Source of the DNA: Sulfurospirillum oryzae | GTDB taxonomy: Bacteria > Campylobacterota > Campylobacteria > Campylobacterales > Sulfurospirillaceae | Direction: 5' to 3' | Assembly: GCF_025770725.1 (NCBI RefSeq) | Contig: NZ_JANZKZ010000002.1 | Location: forward strand, 434,001 to 498,000 | Length of the DNA stretch: 64,000 bases | In this document: piece by piece, positions 37,888-46,953 of the stretch | How the letters are laid out: every line of letters begins with the position of its first letter | Numbering within the stretch: position 1 is the stretch's first letter | The notes under the pieces: model-generated | What the model was told of the DNA's origin: nothing | Seen by the model: the letters and a program-made list of their open reading frames with translations, nothing else | The model's database searches: none | Program-made: the position numbers and the translations under genes

Positions 37888-39113
37888 AAAAATTAACTCT
37901 TTTATGCCTCGTTCCACTGTTTGCCTTTTCTGGAAATTTGCCTGAACTACTAGGTCTTGCAGAACAAAACAAACACGTGGAAGCTTCACGTTATAACCTA
38001 GAAGCAGCTAAAGAGCAAGAATACGCAATGAAAAGTGGATACATGCCTAGCCTCTCTTTGGGTGCCAATCAGACCTATAACCAACAAGAAAACATGTTTA
38101 CACCCGAAAAAAGTCGTACAGGTGCTGCCACGCTCTCCTTTATCCTTTACGATGGTGGGAAAAGAGAAGCGATGTTTGACCAGCAACAAGCTCTCGTTAA
38201 AGCAGCTACATTCTCACTCTCATCTGTACAAAACAATGTTTCACTGAATGTTATCTATTATTATTACAACTACATCAGTACGCTTGCAAGTAAAGAATCA
38301 ACATTACAGAAGATGGAACAACTCGAAGCAGAGCGTTATCGCTTAGAAAAATTCCTCTCTGTTGGCTCTGCAACAGCCGACGAGATCCAAAAGATCATTT
38401 CGACCATCGAACAAACGAAGGTCGACCTTTTAACCCTAGACAACACATTAAACAACATCTCCAATACGCTTGAATATCTAACCGGCAAAGCCGTAAGTGT
38501 TGAAGCAGGCTCAACTATCACGCTCAAAGAGGGCAAAGTGGAAGATGCAACACGATTTGACATCTTAGCGTTAGAACAGAGCGTACAAAGCGCCCGTGCT
38601 GAAGCACAAGCCGCTAAAGCACCTCATCTTCCAACGATTAAACTCGAAGATACCTACTCACGTTTCAAATACGACTACTCCAACCCTGCGTGGGAGTCTG
38701 ACAATAACCACCAAAACACCGTTCAACTCTCTATGCAGTGGAAAATTTTTGACTTTGGCTCTACTTCAGCAAGTGCAGAAGCCGCGCAAAAAAATTACCT
38801 CTCTAAAAGCAGCGATTTAGCGTATGAAAAACATAAAGCTAAAGCGAGCTTTAAAAGTGCCCAGAACAGTTATGAAACAGCTCTTGCGAAGATTGAAGCG
38901 GCTAAAGCCAGACTTACAGCCTCAGAGATGACCTATGAGCTGGTTAAAAAGAAATTCCAACAAGGCATCGTCAATAACGTTACGTATCTTGACGCCCTTA
39001 GCGATAAATTCAATGCAAGGTCTCAGCTTCAAACAGCCCTCAACGAAGTTGAATACCAAAAAGCCGTTCTACTCTACGAAATGGGTAAAGAAATAAAAGG
39101 AGCTATCCAATGA
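37884..39113 (+). CDS. TolC-family outer membrane efflux protein
   Basis: Outer-membrane channel of a tripartite pump. From ATG 37884 (AAGGACGG upstream, ATGA overlap with tetR) it has signal peptide MKKLTLLCLVPLFAFSG and two OEP repeats with long amphipathic helices (SSVQNNVSLNVIYYYYNY, ARAEAQAAKAPHLPTIKLEDTYSR). About 409 residues, typical of the family. Confidence 0.9.
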   Translation: MKKLTLLCLVPLFAFSGNLPELLGLAEQNKHVEASRYNLEAAKEQEYAMKSGYMPSLSLGANQTYNQQENMFTPEKSRTGAATLSFILYDGGKREAMFDQQQALVKAATFSLSSVQNNVSLNVIYYYYNYISTLASKESTLQKMEQLEAERYRLEKFLSVGSATADEIQKIISTIEQTKVDLLTLDNTLNNISNTLEYLTGKAVSVEAGSTITLKEGKVEDATRFDILALEQSVQSARAEAQAAKAPHLPTIKLEDTYSRFKYDYSNPAWESDNNHQNTVQLSMQWKIFDFGSTSASAEAAQKNYLSKSSDLAYEKHKAKASFKSAQNSYETALAKIEAAKARLTASEMTYELVKKKFQQGIVNNVTYLDALSDKFNARSQLQTALNEVEYQKAVLLYEMGKEIKGAIQ

Positions 39114-39808
39114 GAAAAATTTTTGTAGTCACACTATTTATGTTTCAAGCACTAGTTGCAGCAGATGTTTATGCAACCTTTGATGTTGTTAGCGAAAAAA
39201 GCTCCGAGCTAGGACTTTCGATTTCAGGTGTCGTAGGTACTTTACATGTAGACGTTGGCGATCGTGTCAAAAAAGGTGATTTACTCCTTTCTTTGCAAAA
39301 TGCACAAGAAAAAAACGAGTATGAAATTGCACGAAAAAATGCCGAACATTCGGTTAAAACGTATGATAGATACGCCAAAATATCTGATGTGATTGACAAA
39401 GAGAAGATGGAAAACTACCTCTATGACAAAGACATTCAGCTCTTAAATGCACAAAACAGAGAGATTATTTTCAAAAAAACAGAACTTCGCGCACCTTATG
39501 ATTTGGTCGTAACGAAGAAAAATACGGAACTAGGTGACATCGTACTAGGCTCCCAAACAAAACTTTTAACCGTTGCCAGCACACGCGATGTAAAGCTCGT
39601 ACTCAAACTGGATGAAAAGTACTGGAACAGTGTTAAAGTAGGGCAAAAATTTACCTATAAAGTCGATGGTAGCGATAAAAAGTATGAGGGTGTGATCAGT
39701 AAAATCTATCCAACCATTCTTCCAAGTACGCGCGAAATGCAAGCCGAAGTTAAAGCAGTCGACCTTATGCCAGGTCTTTTTGGCAATGGCATGATAAGTG
39801 CGGAATAA
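39110..39808 (+). CDS. RND periplasmic adaptor (membrane fusion) protein, short form
   Basis: Links the RND pump to the outer membrane channel. A 232-residue protein, well below the usual 350-400: signal peptide, lipoyl-like half motif (GVVGTLHVDVGDRVKKGDLLLSL), a very short hairpin, second half motif (ELRAPYDLVVTKKNTELGDIV), and a beta-barrel domain (VKLVLKLDEKYWNSVKVGQKF). The C-terminal membrane-proximal domain is absent. It overlaps the OMF gene by 4 nt. Confidence 0.87.
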   Translation: MRKIFVVTLFMFQALVAADVYATFDVVSEKSSELGLSISGVVGTLHVDVGDRVKKGDLLLSLQNAQEKNEYEIARKNAEHSVKTYDRYAKISDVIDKEKMENYLYDKDIQLLNAQNREIIFKKTELRAPYDLVVTKKNTELGDIVLGSQTKLLTVASTRDVKLVLKLDEKYWNSVKVGQKFTYKVDGSDKKYEGVISKIYPTILPSTREMQAEVKAVDLMPGLFGNGMISAE

Positions 39809-39811
39809 ATC

Positions 39812-42800
39812 ATGTATAAATTAGCCATAAATCGTCCCATAACCACCCTTATGGGTGTTTTAACTTTTATAGTTTTTGGTTTGATGTCTTACAACACCAT
39901 GCCCATCAATCTTTTCCCCAATGTCGACTTTCCTATTGTTACCGTACAAACGACCTACAATGGCGCAGATCCAGCCACGGTGGAAACAAAAGTAACCGAC
40001 AAAATCGAAGAGGCAGTCTCTGGCGTTGATGGCATCGATAAACTGATGTCAACCAGCTACGAAGGCTTTAGTGTTGTGACCATTCAGTTTAAACTGACTA
40101 AAAATATTGATATCGCAACCAATGACGTACGTGATAAAATCGGTGCGCTTAACCTTCCAACAGAAGTTGAAAAACCTGTGGTCAAAAAACTGGGTGCAAC
40201 GGGAGGTGTCATCAACCTTTTTGTTGCCAGTGATGGAAAAAATGACATCGCATTGATGCGTCTTGCCGATGAAAAACTCAAACCAAAACTCCAGCGTGTT
40301 AAGGGTGTTGGTGAGGTGAATATCATTGGTTTTCAAGAGCGTGAGATTCGCATCTTTATAGACCCTTTTTTACTGAACAAATACAACCTAAGTGCCTCAG
40401 ATCTTAGTGGTATCATCTCAAAGCAGAACATCAAGCAAGGTGCTGGAAAGATGATCAATCAAAACCAAGAGATCATCATTAAAGCAGAGGGCGATGCTGC
40501 CAATATTCAAGAGATCGAAGAACTTTTGGTCAAACCGGGTGTACGCCTAAAAGATGTTGCAACCGTTGTTGATGGACTCAGTGATGCTAAGAGTTTTTCT
40601 TCTTACAATGGTCAAAGAGGTGTCACACTTGAAGTTAAAAAAATTGCAGGTGAGAATGTTCTGAACATCATTAAAGGTGTTAAAAAGATCATGCCTGACC
40701 TTCAACTTTTAGCGGGTAAAAACAATGAGATCAAAATCTTACAAGACCAATCTGAAAAAATTATGGTCAACATCAACAATGTTCGTTTTGACCTTATTTT
40801 TGGTGCATTTCTTGCTATTATCATCGTTTTTGCCTTCTTGCGTAACTTTACAGCCACCATTGTTTCAGCCCTTGCTATTCCAACGTCTGTTATTGGTACA
40901 TTTGCCATTATGAACGCTCTAGGCTACGACCTTAACCGTTTAACACTCATTGGTCTTACCCTTGCTATTGGTATTTTTATTGATGATGCGATTGTTGTTA
41001 TTGAAAATATCATGAAAAAAATGGAAGAGGGTATGAAACCTTTTCAAGCCTCTTTTGAAGGTATCAAAGAAGTTGCCTTTTCTATTCTAGCGATCTCTTC
41101 TGTTCTTTTAGCGGTCTTTATTCCTGTTGCTTTTATGGACGGAATCGTAGGTATGTTCTTTAACTCTTTTGCGATGACCGTAGCTTCGGGTATTGTTATC
41201 TCTTACCTTGTTGCTGTTATGTTTGTCCCATCTATCGGTGCGCGTCTTTTAAGTGCGAAAGAGAGTAAATTTTACTACGCTACTGAGCCTATTTTAAAAG
41301 CAATTGATAAAGGTTATGTATCGCTTTTAAAGCCACTTATTCGCTTTAAGACCATTACCGTTCTTGCGACATTTGGACTTTTGTTTGCTTCTATGACACT
41401 TAAAGTGGGTATGGACTTTCTTCCAATGCAAGACAACAGTGAGTTTCAAGTTACCATTAAAGCTCCTGTGGGTATCAATTTAGAGACAATGAAGCAAAAG
41501 GTGATTCCTGTTGATGAGATGCTAAAGGGTGATCCATCCATCGCATATTCTATCATCTCAGTCGGATATGATGCGGCTAAAAGTCTTCATAAAGCACGTA
41601 TTTATGTCAAATTAAAACCTGTTAAAGAGCGAACCGTTTCTCAAATTAAACTTATTCAACAATACCGAGAGAAAATGAAAGGTATTGAAGGGCTTGTTAT
41701 TGCTGTTGAAAAAGTGGATGACTTTGATACAGGTGGCACGACAGCACCGCTTCAAATTGTTCTTACCGGCGATAAATTTGAAACTTTAGATGAAACCTCT
41801 ACCAAGCTTATGGAGTATTTGAAATCAACGCAAGGTATCGTTGATGTCGATAGAGACTATGAGAGCGGCAAGCCAGAGATGAAACTAAGTATTCTTCGTG
41901 AAAATGCCCAAAGAGTAGGGGTAAGCGTTAAAGAGATTGCCGCCGTTCTTGGGTCTGCTTATTCAAGCGATAGTGCCATCTCTTATTATGAAGACAACGG
42001 CAAACAGTTTGACATCACGATTCGTTTTAGAGATGATTATCGAATGTCACTTGAAGATATGAAAAAACTCCAAGTTAGAAACGCCAATGGCGAGTTTGTA
42101 GCACTTGAAGGACTCATTGCCTTTGAAGACTCACTAGGAACTGCATCCATCAACCGTTTTGATCGTGAGCGTAAAATCCTTGTAACCGCCAATATAGTGG
42201 GTACATCTCTTGATAAAGTGGTTGTTCTTGTTGAGGATAAAATGAAAGAGATTCTTCCTGAGGGGTATCATTACCGTTTTACAGGCGATGTTGAGAATAT
42301 GAACGATACGGGTAAAGCTTTTGGAGCAGCGGTTCTTTTAGCGGTTATCTTAATCTACTTGATCCTAGCAGCCCTTTATGAGTCACTCATTCAGCCGTTC
42401 ATCATTATGATCTCTATGCCACTTTCCTTAACGGGAATCATGGTGGCGTTGTATCTCACAGACAATACGTTTAGTCTTTTTGTTATGATTGGTATTATCT
42501 TACTTCTGGGAATGGTGGGTAAAAATGCTATTCTCGTTGTTGACTTTGCCAACCGTGCGATCAAAGAGGGCAAAAGTATTGACGATGCGCTTCTAGAAGC
42601 GGGTGAAAAACGCCTTCGCCCAATTTTGATGACAACCTTTGCGATGATAGGTGCGATGATGCCTCTAGCCTTTGGAAGCGGAGCAGGGCATGAAGCGAAT
42701 GCTCCTATGGCACTTGCTATCATTGGTGGACTTCTCAGCTCTACTGTTTTAACCCTGCTCGTTGTTCCTGCCATCTATAAGTTCATGTACCCAATGGACA

Positions 42801-42841
42801 GATGGTTACGTTCATGGTACGAAAAAGGTACTGTTAAATAA
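39812..42841 (+). CDS. RND-family multidrug/solute efflux pump inner-membrane protein
   Basis: Proton-driven exporter of 1009 residues: 12 membrane helices in the 1+5+1+5 pattern with two large periplasmic loops; start MYKLAINRPITTLMGVLTFIVFG, GADPATVETKVT, the helix-4 proton relay Asp pair in IGIFIDDAIVVIEN, and repeat features such as FRDDYRMSLEDMKKL and RRPILMTT-like KRLRPILMTTFAMIGAMMPLAFG. It belongs to the HAE1/AcrB-like group; substrate unknown. The iterated palindrome sits 2 nt after its stop codon. Confidence 0.93.
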   Translation: MYKLAINRPITTLMGVLTFIVFGLMSYNTMPINLFPNVDFPIVTVQTTYNGADPATVETKVTDKIEEAVSGVDGIDKLMSTSYEGFSVVTIQFKLTKNIDIATNDVRDKIGALNLPTEVEKPVVKKLGATGGVINLFVASDGKNDIALMRLADEKLKPKLQRVKGVGEVNIIGFQEREIRIFIDPFLLNKYNLSASDLSGIISKQNIKQGAGKMINQNQEIIIKAEGDAANIQEIEELLVKPGVRLKDVATVVDGLSDAKSFSSYNGQRGVTLEVKKIAGENVLNIIKGVKKIMPDLQLLAGKNNEIKILQDQSEKIMVNINNVRFDLIFGAFLAIIIVFAFLRNFTATIVSALAIPTSVIGTFAIMNALGYDLNRLTLIGLTLAIGIFIDDAIVVIENIMKKMEEGMKPFQASFEGIKEVAFSILAISSVLLAVFIPVAFMDGIVGMFFNSFAMTVASGIVISYLVAVMFVPSIGARLLSAKESKFYYATEPILKAIDKGYVSLLKPLIRFKTITVLATFGLLFASMTLKVGMDFLPMQDNSEFQVTIKAPVGINLETMKQKVIPVDEMLKGDPSIAYSIISVGYDAAKSLHKARIYVKLKPVKERTVSQIKLIQQYREKMKGIEGLVIAVEKVDDFDTGGTTAPLQIVLTGDKFETLDETSTKLMEYLKSTQGIVDVDRDYESGKPEMKLSILRENAQRVGVSVKEIAAVLGSAYSSDSAISYYEDNGKQFDITIRFRDDYRMSLEDMKKLQVRNANGEFVALEGLIAFEDSLGTASINRFDRERKILVTANIVGTSLDKVVVLVEDKMKEILPEGYHYRFTGDVENMNDTGKAFGAAVLLAVILIYLILAALYESLIQPFIIMISMPLSLTGIMVALYLTDNTFSLFVMIGIILLLGMVGKNAILVVDFANRAIKEGKSIDDALLEAGEKRLRPILMTTFAMIGAMMPLAFGSGAGHEANAPMALAIIGGLLSSTVLTLLVVPAIYKFMYPMDRWLRSWYEKGTVK

Positions 42842-42843
42842 TC

Positions 42844-42881
42844 TTTACATGTAAAGAGGCTGTTAAAAAAACAGCCTCTTT
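42844..42881 (+). terminator. Terminator of the efflux operon, fused to an iterated palindrome
   Basis: TTTACATGTAAA (42844-42855) runs into a 12-bp stem AAAGAGGCTGTT / AACAGCCTCTTT (42853-42864 and 42870-42881) with a 5-nt loop, then a T-rich tail. Confidence 0.85.
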
Positions 42882-42894
42882 ATCTCTCTTTTTC

Positions 42895-43102
42895 TTCATT
42901 TACATCCGCAGTAGGTACACTTTTTGCTTTTGACCTATATAGATTTTCGGTTTTATTTTACACTGAGTTTCTATGTTCAGTTCACAGGTTCTCTCTGAAA
43001 GAGTTAATACAAGAGCAAAGCTCTTTAACGCGATGTGATTGCATTTGCTTTCACGCAAAATTCCGTTGATTCGGATATGTAAATGCTTTTTAAGGACAAG
43101 TA
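42895..43102. other. Gene-free stretch upstream of the outer-membrane protein gene
   Basis: About 200 nt without an ORF. It contains a hairpin GAGCAAAGCTC (43012-43022) and a spaced inverted pair GCATTTGC / GTAAATGC just before the next gene, so a structured leader is possible. No promoter could be assigned with confidence. Confidence 0.3.
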
Positions 43103-43585
43103 ATGAAAAGAACAGTATGTCTCATTTCAGTAGCCGCAGTGCTTGGAATGAATGCTTACGCAAAAGACTATGTTGAAGATGTACATGGTGGCATCTCCCG
43201 TGCAACGATTGATGGAGAGCACAAGGCTGCTTTTGACATTGGCTATGGTATGACAAAAACATTGGATAACAAAGTGCTTTTTGGTGTTGCTTTTAATGGT
43301 GAATATTCAAATCTACGCGATGGCTCAATGTATGGCGCTGGTACGGATTTTAAACTGGGTTACAACGTTTGGGAGAAGATGAACGCTTATGGCATTGTTG
43401 GCGCAAAGCTACAATCCGTTGATGGTAATGCAGGTTATGGTTTGGGTTATGGTTTAGGTGTTGACTATCCTATTACAAGAGCAATTTCAGCAGCAGTTGA
43501 ATATAAAAACTACAATATGAATGCAAGCAATATTCCTGATTATGACTATAAAACTTTAGGACTTAATCTCAAATACGCTTTTTAA
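43103..43585 (+). CDS. Small outer-membrane beta-barrel protein
   Basis: A 160-residue exported protein: signal peptide MKRTVCLISVAAVLGMNAYA, then alternating hydrophobic/aromatic strands rich in Gly and Tyr (FDIGYGM, YGAGTDFKLGYNV, YGLGYGLGVDYPI) ending in the terminal Phe (LNLKYAF) typical of outer-membrane barrels recognised by BamA. Likely an 8-stranded barrel of the OmpA/OmpW-like porin-fold group; function unknown. Terminator follows. Confidence 0.82.
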   Translation: MKRTVCLISVAAVLGMNAYAKDYVEDVHGGISRATIDGEHKAAFDIGYGMTKTLDNKVLFGVAFNGEYSNLRDGSMYGAGTDFKLGYNVWEKMNAYGIVGAKLQSVDGNAGYGLGYGLGVDYPITRAISAAVEYKNYNMNASNIPDYDYKTLGLNLKYAF

Positions 43586-43596
43586 TCTACAAAAAC

Positions 43597-43624
43597 AAAG
43601 AGATAGCTTAAAAACTATCTCTTT
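43597..43624. terminator. Bidirectional terminator between two convergent genes
   Basis: AAAGAGATAG and CTATCTCTTT (10-bp stem, 8-nt loop) lies between the barrel protein gene and the small reverse-strand gene, with A- and T-rich flanks on both sides. Confidence 0.8.
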
Positions 43625-43835
43625 ACTTATTTCTTTTTCTATCTTTTTTGGCTTGTTTCGCTTTGGCTTTGGCTTGTGCTTTACGCGCATCGCTCATTTT
43701 AGCTTTATCAGAGTTAACCTCACCTACATTTGTTTGTTTCCCTACATACGGTACTGTATGCTTTTGCTGTGTTGAAAGAGCTGCTAATTTATAGCCTTTT
43801 TCCATTTTAACGCTATTGTTAAGTAATCCACCCAT
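43623..43835 (-). CDS. Small basic lysine/alanine-rich protein (70 aa)
   Basis: Not recognised. Starts MGGLLNNSVKMEKGYKLAALS after AAGGACATATA and ends in a highly basic Lys/Ala tract (KAQAKAKAKQAKKDRKRNK) likely to bind nucleic acid or the ribosome; this is inference from composition. Good Shine-Dalgarno and shared terminator support a real gene. Confidence 0.6.
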   Translation of the reverse strand: MGGLLNNSVKMEKGYKLAALSTQQKHTVPYVGKQTNVGEVNSDKAKMSDARKAQAKAKAKQAKKDRKRNK

Positions 43836-43945
43836 TATATGTCCTTAGTATTTTTAGAAATGTGATTGGAGAAAAATCGTTGAGAGTTTTGTAACGATAT
43901 ATCTTTTAATTATACTTTATCCTTGCTTTAACCCATGTAAAAGAA

Positions 43946-44018
43946 TTTACATGTAAAGAATTTTGCTTTTATTTCAGCCTACTTGATTAAAATACCACCA
44001 AATGTTTTTACATGTAAA
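43946..44018. repeat. Two iterated palindromes 61 bp apart upstream of a small gene
   Basis: Perfect TTTACATGTAAA at 43946-43957 and 44007-44018; a half-site CCATGTAAAAG lies just before the first. The second copy directly precedes the AAAGGAAAAAT ribosome-binding region of the gene starting at 44028. Confidence 0.85.
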
Positions 44019-44027
44019 AGGAAAAAT

Positions 44028-44342
44028 ATGCTTGAGCAAAACCTTATGACCATCCAACAATACGCCATAAAACACAAAATGAGTACCTTTGCAGTTCTAA
44101 AACTCGTCAATGCAAAGAAACTCAAAACAATCAAAAAAAGAGTTGACAATCAAGAGCATGAATATATTATTGATGAGACGATTTCATCAAATAAACCAGC
44201 GGTAATAAATCAAGAGTTAGAGGCACTAGAATCGCCAGAGCAGGGCAAAAGCATCGACTATGAAATCGAATTTCATAAGCTTTTGGCTAAATACATTGAC
44301 CTTCAAGAAAAATACGCCAAACTTATCGAAGAAACAAAGTAA
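44028..44342 (+). CDS. Small protein with predicted HTH-like N-terminus (104 aa)
   Basis: Not a named family. The N-terminal part (NLMTIQQYAIKHKMSTFAVLKLVNAKKLKTIKKRVDNQEHEYIIDE) looks like a MerR/excisionase-type winged-helix segment, followed by a charged C-terminal helix (EIEFHKLLAKYIDLQEKYAKLIEE). The frame extends to 43983 through the palindrome, but ATG 44028 follows AAAAGGAAAAAT and is preferred. Confidence 0.65.
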   Translation: MLEQNLMTIQQYAIKHKMSTFAVLKLVNAKKLKTIKKRVDNQEHEYIIDETISSNKPAVINQELEALESPEQGKSIDYEIEFHKLLAKYIDLQEKYAKLIEETK

Positions 44343-44358
44343 ATTTGGAATCAGTGTT

Positions 44359-44376
44359 ATTTACATGTAAATAAGA
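44359..44376. repeat. 18-bp perfect palindrome TTA-TTTACATGTAAA-TAA
   Basis: Lies 17 nt after the small gene's stop, directly before a GGGCATC/GATGCCC hairpin (44378-44399) shared with the convergent FIST-chemoreceptor gene; together they probably form the terminator region. Confidence 0.8.
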
Positions 44377-44406
44377 GGGCATCTTTGAAATGATGCCCCA
44401 TAAGTA

Positions 44407-46416
44407 TTAATGATTTAAAATATCGAGCGTTTTTTCATAAACACTAAGCTTTCTAAGCTCATTATTGAGCTCCTCAGTCAATTTTGATTGAGATTTTAGT
44501 TCAGCAGAGATAACTTGGCTCTTGCCAGCTAGATTTTCCATATCAGAAGAGAGGGCATTGCTTTTTGACGAGACCTCTAAAAGTCCACTGCTCACACCTG
44601 TCATTGTTTTACTGATATTTTCAACCGCCTGAATGATCGTACTAACCGATACATTGGTCTCTGAAAGGCTTTTTTGTGTACGTTCAGCAAGTTTTCTAAC
44701 TTCATCAGCAACAACCGCAAATCCCCTTCCATGCTCTCCCGCACGCGCCGCTTCAATCGCCGCATTGAGCGCTAAAAGATTGGTTTGGTCAGCAATATCG
44801 GAAATAACGCTTAAAACAACGCGTATATCACGAACATTATTCGTAAGGTTTTCCACTTCGATAACAAGGTTGGCATTATCAACACTGCCTCGCTCCATGC
44901 TTGAAGAGAAGACAACAAACTCTTTTTCAACGCCACTAAGTTGTGTCTCAATCGCATCGATTGCGCTAATTGCATTTTGAAGGGTATTTCCAATACTTTC
45001 AAGTACAGGCATACTCTGTTTCATTTGCCCTAACATTGCTTTATTAATGTTATTGATCATATTTTGACGGTTGATCTTACGCAATAAGAAGTAACTCTGA
45101 AATCCAGCGTATTTTTGTACAAAATTATCGATGTAATCATCTTCAAAGTTTGCTTGATCAACCTGATAGAAAAAGATTGCCGTCAAGGTTTGATTAATGT
45201 TGACGCCCAAAAGCTCGCCAAAAGTCGAAAAGCCCACAACAGGAATCTCTTTAAAGGTAAGAAGCTGATTGATCTCCTTGCCATTGCACAGACGTCTTAA
45301 AATACAATCATTGAAAATCGCTCCAATCGCTTTTGGTTTGTTGCGACTAAACTCTGCAAAATCATGGTTTGTAGTCTGGACAAAGTCTGTTTTTTCAAGC
45401 AAAAGAAGTTCTTCACCTGCTTCTATATCACAATAAAAATTAATTCTATCGTTTGTGACATCAATAGCAGCAACCGAGCGAATATAAATCTCTCCATTGA
45501 TTTCAATACCAAATGTATAATTGGCAAGTTTATTATTTAACTCATTAGCAGAACATCTAAAATGACTTGTAAGCGCTGCTACGACACCTAGCCCCATGTT
45601 GGTATTACGATCTAAAAAGGCGCTAACAGTACGCGTAATCGGATTTGCTTCTAATACAGTAAACGATGTCGATGTTTTTCTAAAATTTTGACTTTTAAAG
45701 ACACCAAAACGGTACTGTGGTGTCAATTTGATAAATGTAACGACTGCATGATGACGCAAAGTACGTGTTCCATCATAGATATAGGTATTTTGAAAATCTA
45801 ATTTACCACCAGCACTGCCACCAATGAGTAAACAGGGGAATTTAGCCACATTGTAAACAGCTTCCATAAAAAAGCTCTCACTCGCACTAAGACCATCAAT
45901 GAGCGTATAACCAAGCGTGTCATCTGAGCGCATTTTAAAAGGAACGCGTACTTTTTTGACTTCTTCAGCAATCATAGCAGAGCGTTCAGCGGCTGTTTTC
46001 TTACTTGTAGCCATATCTTCGCTTTTTAGCGCAATAGATGCCACATAGACATCGCTGACCATTTCAGGAGAAAAAAGCATCAAAACAATGTTATCGCCTT
46101 CACCAGCTCCAGCAGAAGAATAGAGTGAGGGAAGGGGATTTGAACGATCCAAACTGCACAATTCACCTGCAGTAGTCGAAAGTATCAAAGTCGTATCAGT
46201 TGGAAGTGTTTGCTTGAGTTTTGATGCAATAGAAGGAAAATCAAGCGCAGGAGAGACAAAACCTAAAACAACTTTAGGTTTAAAAGGGAGATTTTCAAGT
46301 CCTGTTGTAATCGTTCTTTCTTGAAGCGTCAAAGTAACAATAGCTTGATTTGGGAAAGTACGATTGGATGAGCTAAAAGTCTGGTCTTGCGTTGATGATC
46401 GAAAAAAATTCAACAT
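44407..46416 (-). CDS. Cytoplasmic FIST-domain chemoreceptor (FIST_N-FIST_C-MCP signal)
   Basis: A 669-residue protein without membrane helices. Residues 40-390 match FIST N and C sensory domains ([65 protein letters not shown]), thought to sense small ligands such as amino acids. Residues about 440-669 form the MCP signalling domain with the hairpin tip [20 protein letters not shown], identical to the receptor at 0.7 kb. So a soluble sensor feeds the chemotaxis array. Terminator hairpin shared with the preceding convergent gene. Confidence 0.92.
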   Translation of the reverse strand: MLNFFRSSTQDQTFSSSNRTFPNQAIVTLTLQERTITTGLENLPFKPKVVLGFVSPALDFPSIASKLKQTLPTDTTLILSTTAGELCSLDRSNPLPSLYSSAGAGEGDNIVLMLFSPEMVSDVYVASIALKSEDMATSKKTAAERSAMIAEEVKKVRVPFKMRSDDTLGYTLIDGLSASESFFMEAVYNVAKFPCLLIGGSAGGKLDFQNTYIYDGTRTLRHHAVVTFIKLTPQYRFGVFKSQNFRKTSTSFTVLEANPITRTVSAFLDRNTNMGLGVVAALTSHFRCSANELNNKLANYTFGIEINGEIYIRSVAAIDVTNDRINFYCDIEAGEELLLLEKTDFVQTTNHDFAEFSRNKPKAIGAIFNDCILRRLCNGKEINQLLTFKEIPVVGFSTFGELLGVNINQTLTAIFFYQVDQANFEDDYIDNFVQKYAGFQSYFLLRKINRQNMINNINKAMLGQMKQSMPVLESIGNTLQNAISAIDAIETQLSGVEKEFVVFSSSMERGSVDNANLVIEVENLTNNVRDIRVVLSVISDIADQTNLLALNAAIEAARAGEHGRGFAVVADEVRKLAERTQKSLSETNVSVSTIIQAVENISKTMTGVSSGLLEVSSKSNALSSDMENLAGKSQVISAELKSQSKLTEELNNELRKLSVYEKTLDILNH

Positions 46417-46953
46417 GACAGGATTTCCTTTAGAATGAAATTTATAACACCAAGATTACAATGTTGTGCCACAATTATAACAATTATACTCAAAGCATAG
46501 AAAGCAAATAGCCATAAATATATAGACAATATATGACCATACTATGACCTTTGTATTTATGCTAGCTCACAAAAAATAAAGATGTACTTAAAACATCTTT
46601 GCCCAAAGACGTGACCTATGAACAATCAAAGAATAGTAACTTTTCTATTTTATTAATTATTGAAAACTTAAATTTTCATAGTTAATACTCAATAGTATAT
46701 TCAAAAATACTACATTAAATTCGTAGCATGAAAATAGCTTATAACCGTATCGTTTTCATTTTCTCTCTTTTATTGCCTTAACATGTAAAAAAGCTACTTG
46801 TCGTAACAAAATATGTTACTATTTGTATATTAAAGGTAAAAGTTTAGCTCCGATTCCTTTTCTTCTAAGCACTAAGAAAAAAATCTTATTTTTAAGACCC
46901 ATTTTGATGCCCCTTCCCTTTATTTTATTATTGATTTTTTCATCCTTTTAGCC
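46417..46953. other. 537-bp AT-rich gene-free region
   Basis: No credible gene. It holds a small hairpin AAAGATGT / ACATCTTT (46578-46600), the dif-like element at 46653-46686, an inverted repeat GTAAC / GTTAC at 46804-46820 and one copy of a 15-bp direct repeat (46810-46824). Composition is clearly lower in GC than neighbouring genes. Confidence 0.5.
46653..46686. other. Candidate difH-like XerH recombination site
   Basis: TTAATTATTGAAAA - CTTAAA - TTTTCATAGTTAA: two imperfect inverted arms with a 6-nt spacer, resembling, as I recall it, the GAAAA-N6-TTTTC core of XerH/difH sites. The left arm has one extra T relative to the right arm. It lies in the gene-free region about 26 kb from xerH. 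Confidence 0.4.

Noticed and set aside
46618-46656. Short forward frame starting at 46618 in the AT-rich gap
   Set aside because: No Shine-Dalgarno; only about 12 codons; lies beside the dif-like element.
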